This document shows positions 24,549-32,497 of a stretch of 64,000 nt of DNA, in pieces; within the stretch, counting starts at the first letter, position 1, and every line of letters begins with the position of its first letter. Location: contig CAYSBR010000009.1 of the NCBI GenBank assembly GCA_964429385.1, positions 1 through 64,000 on the forward strand. The letters are read 5' to 3'. A program made the translations under genes and the position numbers. The notes under the pieces are model-generated. The model was given only the letters and a program-made list of their open reading frames with translations. It did not search any database and was not told the origin of the DNA. This DNA comes from UBA2377 sp964429385. GTDB taxonomy: Bacteria; Verrucomicrobiota; Verrucomicrobiia; Opitutales; Opitutaceae.

Positions 24549-26414
24549 ATGGCCTCCGCCCTCCTGCGCCCCCTGCCGCCGCTCAATTACGATCCCTCGG
24601 CCTATGAATTGACCGCGGCCATTCCGCGCACCGGCGAACCTTGGCGCACGGAGAGTTTGCACACGGAAATCCAAGCGCGGGCCGCCGATGAAAAGGCCCG
24701 GCGCGAGATGCAGATTCATTACTATCGCATCGGTTACACCCTGGCCTTCCCCCTGCCCGTGGCCCGCCGACACCTCAGCGGCGAATTGCCCGTCGGCATT
24801 GCCAGTCTCACCTATCCTTGGTTGATCTGGCTGAGCTGGGAGCTGGAAGAACGCTGGCGCATCCTGCACGCGTCCTGGCGACTCGACCGCGACGACGAGG
24901 CCGGTTGCCTGCTTCAGCAGGAACTCGCGGCCCTGACCCAATGGGACCGCTTCACGGAGACGAGCAATGAAGTCGGACTCGTCACCGGTCATTTCGCCGC
25001 CGTGCTCGCGCTGGCCCTGGCCGACGAATCGGATTGGGACAGCGCCTGCCTCGCCGAGGCCCGGCGCGCCGCCGATCTCCTCCTCGACCGCGACATCACC
25101 CCCTGGTTCGCACGCCAATGGCCGGAGGGCAAGCGACTCGATCCCGTCCAGCTGCACAACATCCCGGTCATCGCCCTCACCCGCGCCGCGCAACTCGCCC
25201 GTGTGCGTGGCCACGCACTCACCGACACACTCGACCGGCAGGCCACCGCTGTCCTGCGCGCCTGGGCTGGATACCGCACCAGCGCGCACCCGCACACCGA
25301 AGGCACCGCCTACGACGGTTACCTTATGGAGGCCATCACCGGCTGGCTGGAATTTTTGCCCGACCGGGAGACCTTGCTTGCCGAAACCCGCGCCGCCTTT
25401 CGCAGCCAGGTCGAACAATGGCTCTGGCTCACGCTCCCTGGCCGGCTCGACCTCCACGCGCCGCTCGGCGACACCGAGCCCGAGATGCCTTTCTGGATCA
25501 TGCCGCTCCTGCGGCTGGCCCGGTGGTATGACTGGAATGACGCCGGCTGGGGCTTGCGCCACATCCCCACCGCCCGCCTGCCCGCTGCGGCGCTCACCGA
25601 AGCCCTGACCTTGCCGGACGGCGAAGCCGCCGAGCCCTCCACCACCCTCCGCACACTGGCCAATGCCGTCACCGCGCGCAGTGGCTGGCAACACACCGAT
25701 CACGTTGTGCTGCTCAGCGCCCCGCGCTGCTCCCTGCATCACCTGCATAACGACGGCGGCCATTTCATGCTCGGATGGCACGGGCGGTTCTGGATCAGCG
25801 ATCCCGGCTACCAACAATACCGGCCCGGCGAAGAACGCGATTACTCCATCGGCCTCGCCACCCACAATGCTCCCGTCATCAATGGATGCGCGCAAACCCT
25901 CCAGGCTACGCGGATCGAATCGCTGCAACCCGTCGCGGGCGGCCACGCCTGCACGCAGCTCGACCTCAGCGCCTGCTACACCGGACTGCCGGCCGGCGCG
26001 GTTATCCGCCGCACCTGGTGGCATGCCGGCACCACCGCGCCACTGGCCGTATTGCGCGACGATTTCAACGGGCTCGGGGAAGACACCGAAATCCTGACCC
26101 ACTGGCTCGGCGGCACCCATTTCGCCTGGGCCTTCGTGGACGGCTGGGCCCGGCTGAGCAACGGCACGCAGGCACTCTGGATCGGCACCACCGGCCCGGA
26201 GTTTTCCGCGCCACAACTCATCCGCCATCCCGGTTCACGCGGTCCGCTGACGTTACGCCACGCCGTCACGTTGTCAGCCGGTCAAGGCGCGACCTGGTGG
26301 GTGTTTTGGGGCGATGAGCACGGCGGCTGGACACCACCCCGGCTTGAAACCGAAGGCGGCAGACTTACCCTCCACTTCCCCGGAGCATCGCCCCAGCCGA
26401 TCGTTTTCAGCTGA
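24549..26414 (+). CDS. Heparinase II/III-like protein
   Basis: 621 residues from ATG 24549 (MASALLRPLPPLNYD). The first ~350 residues are helical, like the alpha/alpha toroid of polysaccharide lyases. From about residue 385 the heparinase II/III-type beta domain appears: HHLHNDGGHFMLGWHGRFWISD, then GYQQYRPGEERDY and THNAPVINGCAQ. Such enzymes cleave uronic-acid polysaccharides or handle cell-surface glycans. No signal peptide is visible with this start; the frame is open to 24297, and a more upstream start is possible but would run through the divergent leader. No other glycan genes adjoin it. Confidence 0.7.
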   Translation: MASALLRPLPPLNYDPSAYELTAAIPRTGEPWRTESLHTEIQARAADEKARREMQIHYYRIGYTLAFPLPVARRHLSGELPVGIASLTYPWLIWLSWELEERWRILHASWRLDRDDEAGCLLQQELAALTQWDRFTETSNEVGLVTGHFAAVLALALADESDWDSACLAEARRAADLLLDRDITPWFARQWPEGKRLDPVQLHNIPVIALTRAAQLARVRGHALTDTLDRQATAVLRAWAGYRTSAHPHTEGTAYDGYLMEAITGWLEFLPDRETLLAETRAAFRSQVEQWLWLTLPGRLDLHAPLGDTEPEMPFWIMPLLRLARWYDWNDAGWGLRHIPTARLPAAALTEALTLPDGEAAEPSTTLRTLANAVTARSGWQHTDHVVLLSAPRCSLHHLHNDGGHFMLGWHGRFWISDPGYQQYRPGEERDYSIGLATHNAPVINGCAQTLQATRIESLQPVAGGHACTQLDLSACYTGLPAGAVIRRTWWHAGTTAPLAVLRDDFNGLGEDTEILTHWLGGTHFAWAFVDGWARLSNGTQALWIGTTGPEFSAPQLIRHPGSRGPLTLRHAVTLSAGQGATWWVFWGDEHGGWTPPRLETEGGRLTLHFPGASPQPIVFS

Positions 26415-26493
26415 GATTGAGTAAGGTGTCCGTTCACATTCGCGTTGGTCGGTAGCACCGCGTATTCGCCTTTGGGCAAATGAGCCCGAGGCC

Positions 26494-26584
26494 ACTCATT
26501 TTATTGCAACCGGAGCCTCTGCCTCCCGGCCGGTCTCAGGCCGACCGGCACCCTGCGGCTGCATTCATATAGGTCAAAATGAGT
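26494..26584. repeat. Intergenic element with ACTCATTTT terminal inverted repeats, copy 2
   Basis: ACTCATTTT (26494-26502) and AAAATGAGT (26576-26584) are perfect 9-bp terminal inverted repeats. Inside lie CCGGTC-TCAGGCC-GACCGG and GCTGCATTC...AGGTCAAAATG, the reverse complement of the start of the element at 22559. The flanking gap (26415-26654) contains no gene. Confidence 0.55.
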
Positions 26585-26654
26585 CATCCTTACCAAAAAT
26601 ATCATCGTAATCGGACGCATAGATATATCCACTGCCGGTTCACCATAAAGTTCC

Positions 26655-27674
26655 ATGGCCAAGAAAATCCCTTCCAAACCGCGCATCCTCACCACGACCG
26701 TCGGCTCCTACCCGGTCCCCGACTGGCTCGCCGCCCTGCCGAGCGAACAGGCGGTGATTGATGCCACCCGCGTCGTGTTCGACATCCAGCGCCAGGCCGG
26801 CATCGACCTGCCGACCGACGGCGAGCTCTACCGTTTCGACGTCAATCACCCCGACACGAACGGCATGATCGAGTATTTCATCCGTCCGATGGCCGGCATC
26901 TCTTCCGTCGTGGGCCGCTCGGTCACCGAGGAGTTCTCCCGCCACCACCCGATGGGTTTCCGCCGCAAGCCCGCCGGCGTCGTCACCGGCAAGCTCGGGG
27001 AAGGCTCGCTCAATCTTCTCGCCGACTGCCAGCGCGCCGCGTCCGTCGCCGGCGGTCCCTTCAAGTTCACCGTCACCAGCCCCTACATGCTGGCCCGCAC
27101 GCTGCTCGACCACCACTACGGCAGCTTTGACAAGCTCACCATGGCTCTCGCCGAAGTGCTCGCCGCGCAGATGCCCGGCCTGCCCGCGCCCTGCATCCAG
27201 GTGGACGAGGCCAACATCCCCGGCAACCCCGAGGATGCCCCGCTCGCCGCCGCCTCGATGAACGTCGTCCTCGACCAGATCGAGGGTGAGCGCGCCGTGC
27301 ACTTCTGCTTCGGCAACTACGGCGGCCAGACCATCCAGAAGGGCAACTGGCAGAAGCTCGTGGATTTCCTCAACGCCCTGCATTGCGACCACCTCGTCCT
27401 CGAGCTGGCGCACCGCCCGAAGAGCGACCTCGATGCCCTCAAGCACATCGACAAGAAGATCACCCTCGGCATCGGCGTGGTGGACATCAAGGTGAACCAC
27501 ATCGAGACCGCCGACGAAATCGCCGCCCGCATCGAGGCGGTCGAGAAAAAGGTCGGCGAAGGCCGCGTACGCTGGATCCACCCCGACTGCGGCTTCTGGA
27601 TGCTCAAGCGCTCCGTCTCCGACCGAAAGATCGAGGCCCTCGTCGCCGGCCGCGACAAATACCTCGGACTGTAA
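26655..27674 (+). CDS. Cobalamin-independent methionine synthase-like protein (MetE C-terminal domain only)
   Basis: 339-residue single-barrel protein of the MetE catalytic family. Zinc ligands are apparent: His and Cys in VHFCFGNYGG, a Glu after that strand (LVLELAHR), and Cys in HPDCGFWML. IQVDEANI and TVGSYPVPDWL are the substrate-side motifs. Classic MetE is about 750 residues with a duplicated N-terminal barrel; this short form, as in archaea and many environmental bacteria, may use another methyl donor than methyl-folate. It stands alone, with an intergenic repeat upstream and a strong terminator downstream. Confidence 0.85.
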   Translation: MAKKIPSKPRILTTTVGSYPVPDWLAALPSEQAVIDATRVVFDIQRQAGIDLPTDGELYRFDVNHPDTNGMIEYFIRPMAGISSVVGRSVTEEFSRHHPMGFRRKPAGVVTGKLGEGSLNLLADCQRAASVAGGPFKFTVTSPYMLARTLLDHHYGSFDKLTMALAEVLAAQMPGLPAPCIQVDEANIPGNPEDAPLAAASMNVVLDQIEGERAVHFCFGNYGGQTIQKGNWQKLVDFLNALHCDHLVLELAHRPKSDLDALKHIDKKITLGIGVVDIKVNHIETADEIAARIEAVEKKVGEGRVRWIHPDCGFWMLKRSVSDRKIEALVAGRDKYLGL

Positions 27675-27693
27675 ACCAGCATTGTTTCATCTC

Positions 27694-27723
27694 AAACCGC
27701 ACTCCAACGGGTGCGGTTTTTTT
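27694..27723 (+). terminator. Rho-independent terminator after the MetE-like gene
   Basis: AAACCGCAC (27694-27702) pairs perfectly with GTGCGGTTT (27711-27719) around an 8-base loop, followed by TTTT. It sits 20 bases after the stop, between convergent genes, so it may serve both directions (the reverse strand also has an A-rich start). The rest of the gap to 27847 holds nothing recognisable. Confidence 0.88.
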
Positions 27724-27847
27724 GCGCCTGTTTCCAACGTTTCCCGCCCATCCGGCGCCGCACTCCTGTAGTCAAACACTCTGGCCGGCACCGGGGCCAC
27801 CGACTTCACCTTCGCGCCTGTCCGTAGTTCAACCGAGTTACGCTGGC

Positions 27848-29389
27848 TCAGAGCAGGTCGGCGGCGAGCTCGGCGAGTTTGGAGCGCTCGCCCTTGGTCA
27901 GTTTCACATGCGCCGAGAGTGCCTGACCCTTCATGCGGTTGTGCGCGTAAACCAGCCCGTTGCTGCGCGAGTCCACGTAGGGGTTGTCGATCTGGGCGGG
28001 ATCGCCGATGAGGACGATCTTTGAGCCTTCGGAAATGCGGGTGAGCACGGTCTTCACCTCGTGAGGAGTGAGCTGCTGGGCCTCGTCGAGGATGAAGAAG
28101 CGCCGGGCGATGGAGCGGCCGCGAATGAAGGCCAGGGCCTCGATCTCGACCAGACCGCTGCGCAGCAGGCGCTCGTAGGGCTTCACCGGCGCGCCACTCC
28201 CCTGACCGGCGTTCTGGCTGGCATGGCTCGGCTGGGGCGCCGCCATCTGCGCGATCATCTGCTCGTCGCGCTTCTTGAATTTTTTCTTCGAGACCTTCTT
28301 GGCGGCAAACTGCGGCTCCTTCTGCACCTTGGAAGGGATGAGCACTTCCAGCGCGTCGTAGTAGGGTTGCAGCCACGGCTTCATCTTCTCCTCCAGTGTG
28401 CCGGGGAGAAACCCGATGTCCTTGCCCAGCGCCATCACCGGGCGGGAGATGGAGACGCCATCATAGCGCGAATGTTCGTCCTGCGTCTGATGCAGGGCGC
28501 AGCCGATGGAAAGCAGGGTCTTGCCCGTGCCCGCCTTGCCGAAGCAGGTCAGCAGATGGATACTGTCATCGAGCAGCGCATCCATGAAAAACTGCTGCTC
28601 CAGGTTGCGGGCACGCACCGGAATGCCACCGGGGGCCTTCACAAAGTCGGGCAGCTTCAGGCGGCGGAGCAGGCCGTCGCCGTAATGGCGGGCGGGCATG
28701 GTCTTGCCCTCCTCGGAACGGAGCAGCACGTATTCGTTGAGGCAGAGCGGCCGGGCCGTCGTCTCGTCAAGTTCGTAGATGCCTTCCGAGCAGAAACGCT
28801 GCAATTCGTAGATATTGAGAGGAATCTCGCGGTAGCTCGCCTCCTCCTCGGCCTCGGGCACCTTGTCATTGAGATAGTCCTCGCTCTCCAGGCCCAACGC
28901 CCGGGCTTTGAGCTGCACGTTGACGTCCTTCGTCACGAGGATCGTCGGCGGGGGAAACTGTTCCTGCACGAAAAGCGCGGCGGCGATGATACGGTTATCC
29001 TTCTTGCTCAGGTCGGGCAGGATCGCCCGCAGGCGGTTCATCGCCGGCGAGGTGCGGGCCGGATCAACCAGATAGGGATTGATGATGATGGAGAGCGTGC
29101 CGCCATTGGGCAGCTCCACCCCTTCGTGCATGGCCCGGGCATCAGGCAGCAACTCCTGCAGGATGCGGTGCACCCGGCGGGCGTTGCGCCCTCGCTCGGT
29201 GGATTGCTCGCCCTTGATGGCGTCGAGTTCCTCCAGAACCTCGACAGGGATCGCAAGGTTGTTGTCCTCGAATTTGAAGACGGATTGCGGATCGTGGAGC
29301 AAAACATTCGTGTCGAGCACGAAGGTTTTCACCTTGGCCGAAGTCTTTATCCGCGAAATTGAGGCGATCGCCCCGCGCAGGTTTTCCAT
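27848..29389 (-). CDS. PIN-PhoH protein (PhoH2-type RNA helicase/RNase)
   Basis: 513 residues from ATG 29389 (MENLRGAIAS). The N-terminal ~150 residues are a PIN nuclease domain: KTFVLDTNVLLHDP, EELDAIK, a DNRIIAAA acidic pair and VTKDVNVQLKARALG. After a linker comes a PhoH ATPase: Walker A FGKAGTGKTLLS, DEAQQLTPHEVKTVL, and GDPAQIDNPYVD. PIN-PhoH proteins unwind and cleave RNA in vitro. A Lys-rich insert (VSKKKFKKRDEQ, around residue 375) precedes the DEAQ motif. This is a second PhoH protein besides the ybeZ type at 11256. Upstream starts to 29458 are open but unsupported. Confidence 0.92.
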   Translation of the reverse strand: MENLRGAIASISRIKTSAKVKTFVLDTNVLLHDPQSVFKFEDNNLAIPVEVLEELDAIKGEQSTERGRNARRVHRILQELLPDARAMHEGVELPNGGTLSIIINPYLVDPARTSPAMNRLRAILPDLSKKDNRIIAAALFVQEQFPPPTILVTKDVNVQLKARALGLESEDYLNDKVPEAEEEASYREIPLNIYELQRFCSEGIYELDETTARPLCLNEYVLLRSEEGKTMPARHYGDGLLRRLKLPDFVKAPGGIPVRARNLEQQFFMDALLDDSIHLLTCFGKAGTGKTLLSIGCALHQTQDEHSRYDGVSISRPVMALGKDIGFLPGTLEEKMKPWLQPYYDALEVLIPSKVQKEPQFAAKKVSKKKFKKRDEQMIAQMAAPQPSHASQNAGQGSGAPVKPYERLLRSGLVEIEALAFIRGRSIARRFFILDEAQQLTPHEVKTVLTRISEGSKIVLIGDPAQIDNPYVDSRSNGLVYAHNRMKGQALSAHVKLTKGERSKLAELAADLL

Positions 29390-29795
29390 CGGTGAGTATC
29401 TTGTGAACAACCCTGCACATTCCATGCCGGTTGTCGAACCCCGATTGGAATCCGCCAAAAAAAGTCACCCGTCCGTCACCCATCCCGAGCCGGAAAATTC
29501 AGCGAAAGGACCCCGGTTGGCACGGACGCTTGGTGAACTGCTTCCAGAGCGATCGAATATCGCCCCAAAACCCACCCCCTTCCCAAGGTGGGCCGTGCGC
29601 TCCGCGCGCGGCAAGCATGTCGGTTGCCGTTTCAAACCGCCGCGCGGAGCGCACGGCCCACCTATCAGCCGGTTACACGCGCTTTCCCCATCAGGTTAAC
29701 TTGTGGCTTACTCCCCCTCCTTGAGCGCACCAGAGACGATCAGGGTTCAACTGCATGAGGCCACCAAAGCCCGGGGTGGAACCCCGACCGCCAGC
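29390..29795. other. Gene-free stretch of 406 bases
   Basis: Between the PIN-PhoH start and the end of the next reverse gene. It contains palindromic element copy B (29586-29663). Short frames through the element (peptides with RSARG and RRAERTAH) are repeat-encoded and not credible genes. No promoter stands out; a CCGGGGTGGAACCCCG hairpin at 29771-29786 could be the terminator of a neighbouring transcript. Confidence 0.6.
29586..29663. repeat. Palindromic element, copy B (about 78 bp)
   Basis: AGGTGGGCC (29586-29594) and GGCCCACCT (29655-29663) are perfect terminal inverted repeats, continued inside by CGTGCGCTCCGCGCG and CGCGCGGAGCGCACG. The centre CGGTTGCCGTTTCAAACCG is the reverse complement of copy A at 18915-18996. 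The two copies lie in opposite orientation, both just outside genes. Confidence 0.82.
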
Positions 29796-30116
29796 TCAAA
29801 CCCGTTCCGGTCCACCCGCTCCGGAGGACTGGCGCTTGGGCCGGGGCGGAGTCCAAAGCCGGATGAGATACTCCGCCAGATTGCGCATGCTGATCCGTTG
29901 CAACCCCTCCCGCTGCACCGTCTCCCGAAACGGCGAGGCCGCCCCGCTGCGCTCCACATAATAATCCCACAACTGGCCCTGCAACCGGTCCGCCGCCACA
30001 TGATCATCCGGAGCGTTCCTGGCCTCCGCCCGAACCTTCGCCTCCCAGTGCTGTCTCTCTTCCGGATGGCGCTGGAGGTAATCAAAAATCATCTGTTCAC
30101 TGCGGTTGAGGCTCAT
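29796..30116 (-). CDS. Small conserved-looking hypothetical protein
   Basis: 106 residues from ATG 30116 (MSLNRSEQMIFDYLQRHPEE). Mostly helical and charged: RHPEERQHWEAKVRAEAR, then QLWDYYVERSGAASPF, and RISMRNLAEYLIRLW near the C-terminus. No signal peptide, no membrane helix. I do not recognise a named family. The codon pattern supports coding; the region upstream of 30116 in this frame does not. It is divergent from the coiled-coil gene at 30244, with a 127-base gap. Confidence 0.65.
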   Translation of the reverse strand: MSLNRSEQMIFDYLQRHPEERQHWEAKVRAEARNAPDDHVAADRLQGQLWDYYVERSGAASPFRETVQREGLQRISMRNLAEYLIRLWTPPRPKRQSSGAGGPERV

Positions 30117-30243
30117 CGCGGTCGCATGCTGGCCGCGGTCGCGGTCGGCACAATGGCAAACCGGTCCCGAGCATGATTGCATTTCCGCCGGCTTTATCAT
30201 TAACCTCCGGCCCCAGACCCAGCCTTCACCCCTGACAACCGCC

Positions 30244-31056
30244 ATGTGGCAAAAACTCAAAGAACAAATCCCCACCATTCTGCTGACGGCCATCCTCGTG
30301 GTGGCCGCCGCCTTCTGGATTCATCAAAAAACCGTGTCCGAAATGGCCGTGCACCAGCAAAGCGAAATCGCCCCGCTGCGTGAACAAAATGATGCCCTCC
30401 GCGCGGCCTCCGAGGACAACCGTCGCCAGATCGAGGCCATGGACCGCCTGCTCAAGGACGCCATCACCCGCCGCACCGCCGATGTGTTCATGACCGACGA
30501 GGAGATCTCCAAGCTCAACGAGGAGAAGGTTAACCAGCTCGCCGATGCCATCGCCCGCCGCGTACAGCCCTATAATCCCCTGCCCTCCACACCGGAGGAG
30601 GCCGAGGCTATGCAGAACGAACAGGTGGACAAGGTCTCCCTCCGCATGGCCGAGCGCATCCAACCCATCCTGGCCGAGATGTCGCGCGATCAGAACCTCA
30701 CGCGCGAGTCCATCGCCGGCTACAGCCAGAAAATCTCCGACCAGCTCGGCCTCGTCCTCACCTCCGAACTCGCGAAAAACCAGCAGCTGAACAACAACCT
30801 CCAGTCCACGCAGGCCGTGGCGCAGGATGCCCTCAAGCTCTCACACGAGATCACCGCGCTCTATCTGAGCTCCCTCCGCGACCAGGGTCTGCTGACCCGT
30901 CTCCTCACCCTGCCCGCCAATATCGTGAAGGATGTCGCCACATTCAGCATCGTGGAAAAGCGCGACCGCGACAAAATCGCCGAGGAGCTCGTGGAGCGCA
31001 TGGGCGAAATCGACCGCCGGCTGGCCGAGCTCCAAGCCCAGCAACCGCAGCGTTGA
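30244..31056 (+). CDS. Membrane-anchored coiled-coil protein of unknown function
   Basis: 270 residues from ATG 30244 (MWQKLKEQIPTILLTAIL). One N-terminal transmembrane helix (about 9-26) is followed by a long alpha-helical, charged, coiled-coil-prone region (SEIAPLREQNDALRAASEDN; NRRQIEAMDRLLKDAI) and a second helical part ending EEIVERMGEIDRRLAELQAQ-like. A scaffold or envelope-tethered role is possible but not shown. The open frame upstream to 30106 is probably noncoding. It converges with the phosphatase gene across 193 bases. Confidence 0.75.
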   Translation: MWQKLKEQIPTILLTAILVVAAAFWIHQKTVSEMAVHQQSEIAPLREQNDALRAASEDNRRQIEAMDRLLKDAITRRTADVFMTDEEISKLNEEKVNQLADAIARRVQPYNPLPSTPEEAEAMQNEQVDKVSLRMAERIQPILAEMSRDQNLTRESIAGYSQKISDQLGLVLTSELAKNQQLNNNLQSTQAVAQDALKLSHEITALYLSSLRDQGLLTRLLTLPANIVKDVATFSIVEKRDRDKIAEELVERMGEIDRRLAELQAQQPQR

Positions 31057-31143
31057 CCCACGTTCGTCACGGCAGGTTCGGCTGTGACCTGCTTTCGGGA
31101 AGTTGAGCCAAGATGAACCCGCAGGTCGCACTGTGCGCCGGAT

Positions 31144-31161
31144 GGCCGGCCCCAGCCGGCC
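31144..31161. terminator. GC-rich hairpin between convergent genes
   Basis: GGCCGGC-CCCA-GCCGGCC is a perfect 7-bp stem, 87 bases after the coiled-coil gene and 88 bases before the end of the phosphatase gene. There is no T-run, so termination is only plausible. The rest of 31057-31249 shows no gene. Confidence 0.4.
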
Positions 31162-31249
31162 CCAAGGGGGGGGCACCGCCTGCCATGGCCCGTTGACGAG
31201 ATAAGTTACGCGTGCGACGCGAAGCCCGGGCTCATTCATGCCCCGCGGA

Positions 31250-31921
31250 TCAACGGAGCGAATAAAAAGGATTCGGCAGCTTGAACACCTTCTCAGCGTG
31301 GCCGCCGTTCAGATCGCTCCATTGGTCCCCAAGGTTGGCAATGATCACATAACCTTCCTCGATCAGTTTTCGGCGGATACCGGTCTTGAAATTCTGGGCG
31401 GTGCCCTGGAACTCATCCGGCGTGAAATGGATTTGCGCCCAGGTCTCATACCCCACCTCGCGCAGATTGCGCTCGGTTCCGGCCCGGTCCCGCTCACGCC
31501 GACCGGTGACAAAGATCACAGCCACCTTCAGCCGCACCGCCGTGTCATAGACCGTCTGTACCGGAATGATGGCGCGGCCCTGCCCGGCATCGACCCATTC
31601 CTGCCAGAGGCGTGGCACGTAGCCGAAATCCATCGCCTGCATGTGTGTCAGGTTGGTGATTGCCGTCTCATCAATGTCAAAGATCACAGCCATCTTTTCC
31701 CCGCGCTTCCCCCCGCGCTCCGCCCGCCGGATGATATGTTTGTTGGCCTTCAACGCGACCTCGACGACCGCCTTGCCATACTCGCCTGACTCCACGTAGG
31801 CGGTCACGCGCCGCTTGGCCGCGGAGAGATTGAGCGGCTCATTCGCCGTCAGCGGACTACTCCAGGCGAGCATCAAAACCACTCCGACCAGCAGGAGCTT
31901 CGGGAAACACTTGCGACTCAT
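31250..31921 (-). CDS. Secreted HAD-type acid phosphatase (class B / IIIB-like)
   Basis: 223 residues with an N-terminal signal sequence (about 1-26; cleavage near SPLTA-NEP). The HAD motifs are clear: FDIDETAIT (Asp82 nucleophile, Asp84 acid), VIFVTGRRERDR, a Lys in the KTGIRRKLIEEG stretch and NLGDQWSDLNGG. This is the subfamily IIIB of plant-type and e(P4)-like acid phosphatases, which release phosphate from nucleotides or phosphomonoesters outside the cytoplasm. No lipobox cysteine is present, unlike e(P4). A TATATTTTAT-like box lies just upstream on the reverse strand. Divergent from the receiver gene. Confidence 0.87.
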   Translation of the reverse strand: MSRKCFPKLLLVGVVLMLAWSSPLTANEPLNLSAAKRRVTAYVESGEYGKAVVEVALKANKHIIRRAERGGKRGEKMAVIFDIDETAITNLTHMQAMDFGYVPRLWQEWVDAGQGRAIIPVQTVYDTAVRLKVAVIFVTGRRERDRAGTERNLREVGYETWAQIHFTPDEFQGTAQNFKTGIRRKLIEEGYVIIANLGDQWSDLNGGHAEKVFKLPNPFYSLR

Positions 31922-32070
31922 GACCGGGCATAAAATATAGCCTCCCGGGTAAATTCAACCCCACTTGCTTCCCCCACCCAATCTGCCGGCATTACGCTTA
32001 AAATAGGTAAATCCCCCCAGTTGTCACTTTTCCGCTTTTCTGCATTTTCATCCCCCCGCCGACCTCTGCC

Positions 32071-32496
32071 ATGACGCCTGCCTCCTCCGCCCCAACCCAT
32101 CCCGCCACCGCCACCCCGAGCCACTGGGTGCTCGTCGTGGACGATGAAGACCCCATCCGTCAGCTCATCACCGAAGCACTCAAAGGCGAAGGCGTGGAAG
32201 TCCGGCATGCCACCGGAGGAGAAGAAGGACTCAGGCAGATCGCCGCCGCGCCCACCGAACCCCTCCTCGTACTCGCCGATGTGGTGATGCCCGGCATGGA
32301 CGGGCTGACCTTCGCCCGTGAACTCGAACGCCGGCTCAAGCACAGCCGGGTCGCCCTGATGAGCGGCAAACTGGCCGATGTCTCCTGGTGGCCGACCGAC
32401 CTGCGCGAGGTCTCCTTCCTGCCCAAGCCGATCGAACTGGCGGCGCTCTTCCGCCTCGTAAACGAAGCACGTCTGTATTTCCCGGGGCCCAAGTGA
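32071..32496 (+). CDS. Stand-alone response regulator receiver protein
   Basis: 141 residues: an 18-residue Pro/Ala/Thr-rich lead, then one CheY-like receiver domain. The acidic pair is Asp24-Asp25 (VVDDED), the phospho-acceptor is Asp70 (LADVVMPGMDG), the switch Ser98 (ALMSGK) and Lys119 (LPKP). No output domain. It probably passes a signal by protein contact. The next gene begins one base after its stop, which ties it to the cyclic-nucleotide-type membrane protein. No histidine kinase is adjacent. Confidence 0.92.
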   Translation: MTPASSAPTHPATATPSHWVLVVDDEDPIRQLITEALKGEGVEVRHATGGEEGLRQIAAAPTEPLLVLADVVMPGMDGLTFARELERRLKHSRVALMSGKLADVSWWPTDLREVSFLPKPIELAALFRLVNEARLYFPGPK

Positions 32497-32497
32497 C

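Noticed and set aside
26415..26654. Possible SAM or cobalamin riboswitch before the MetE-like gene
   Set aside because: I could not find the conserved core of either riboswitch; the gap is largely occupied by an intergenic repeat.
29431..29724. 97-residue frame through palindromic element B
   Set aside because: Repeat-encoded; no independent evidence of coding.
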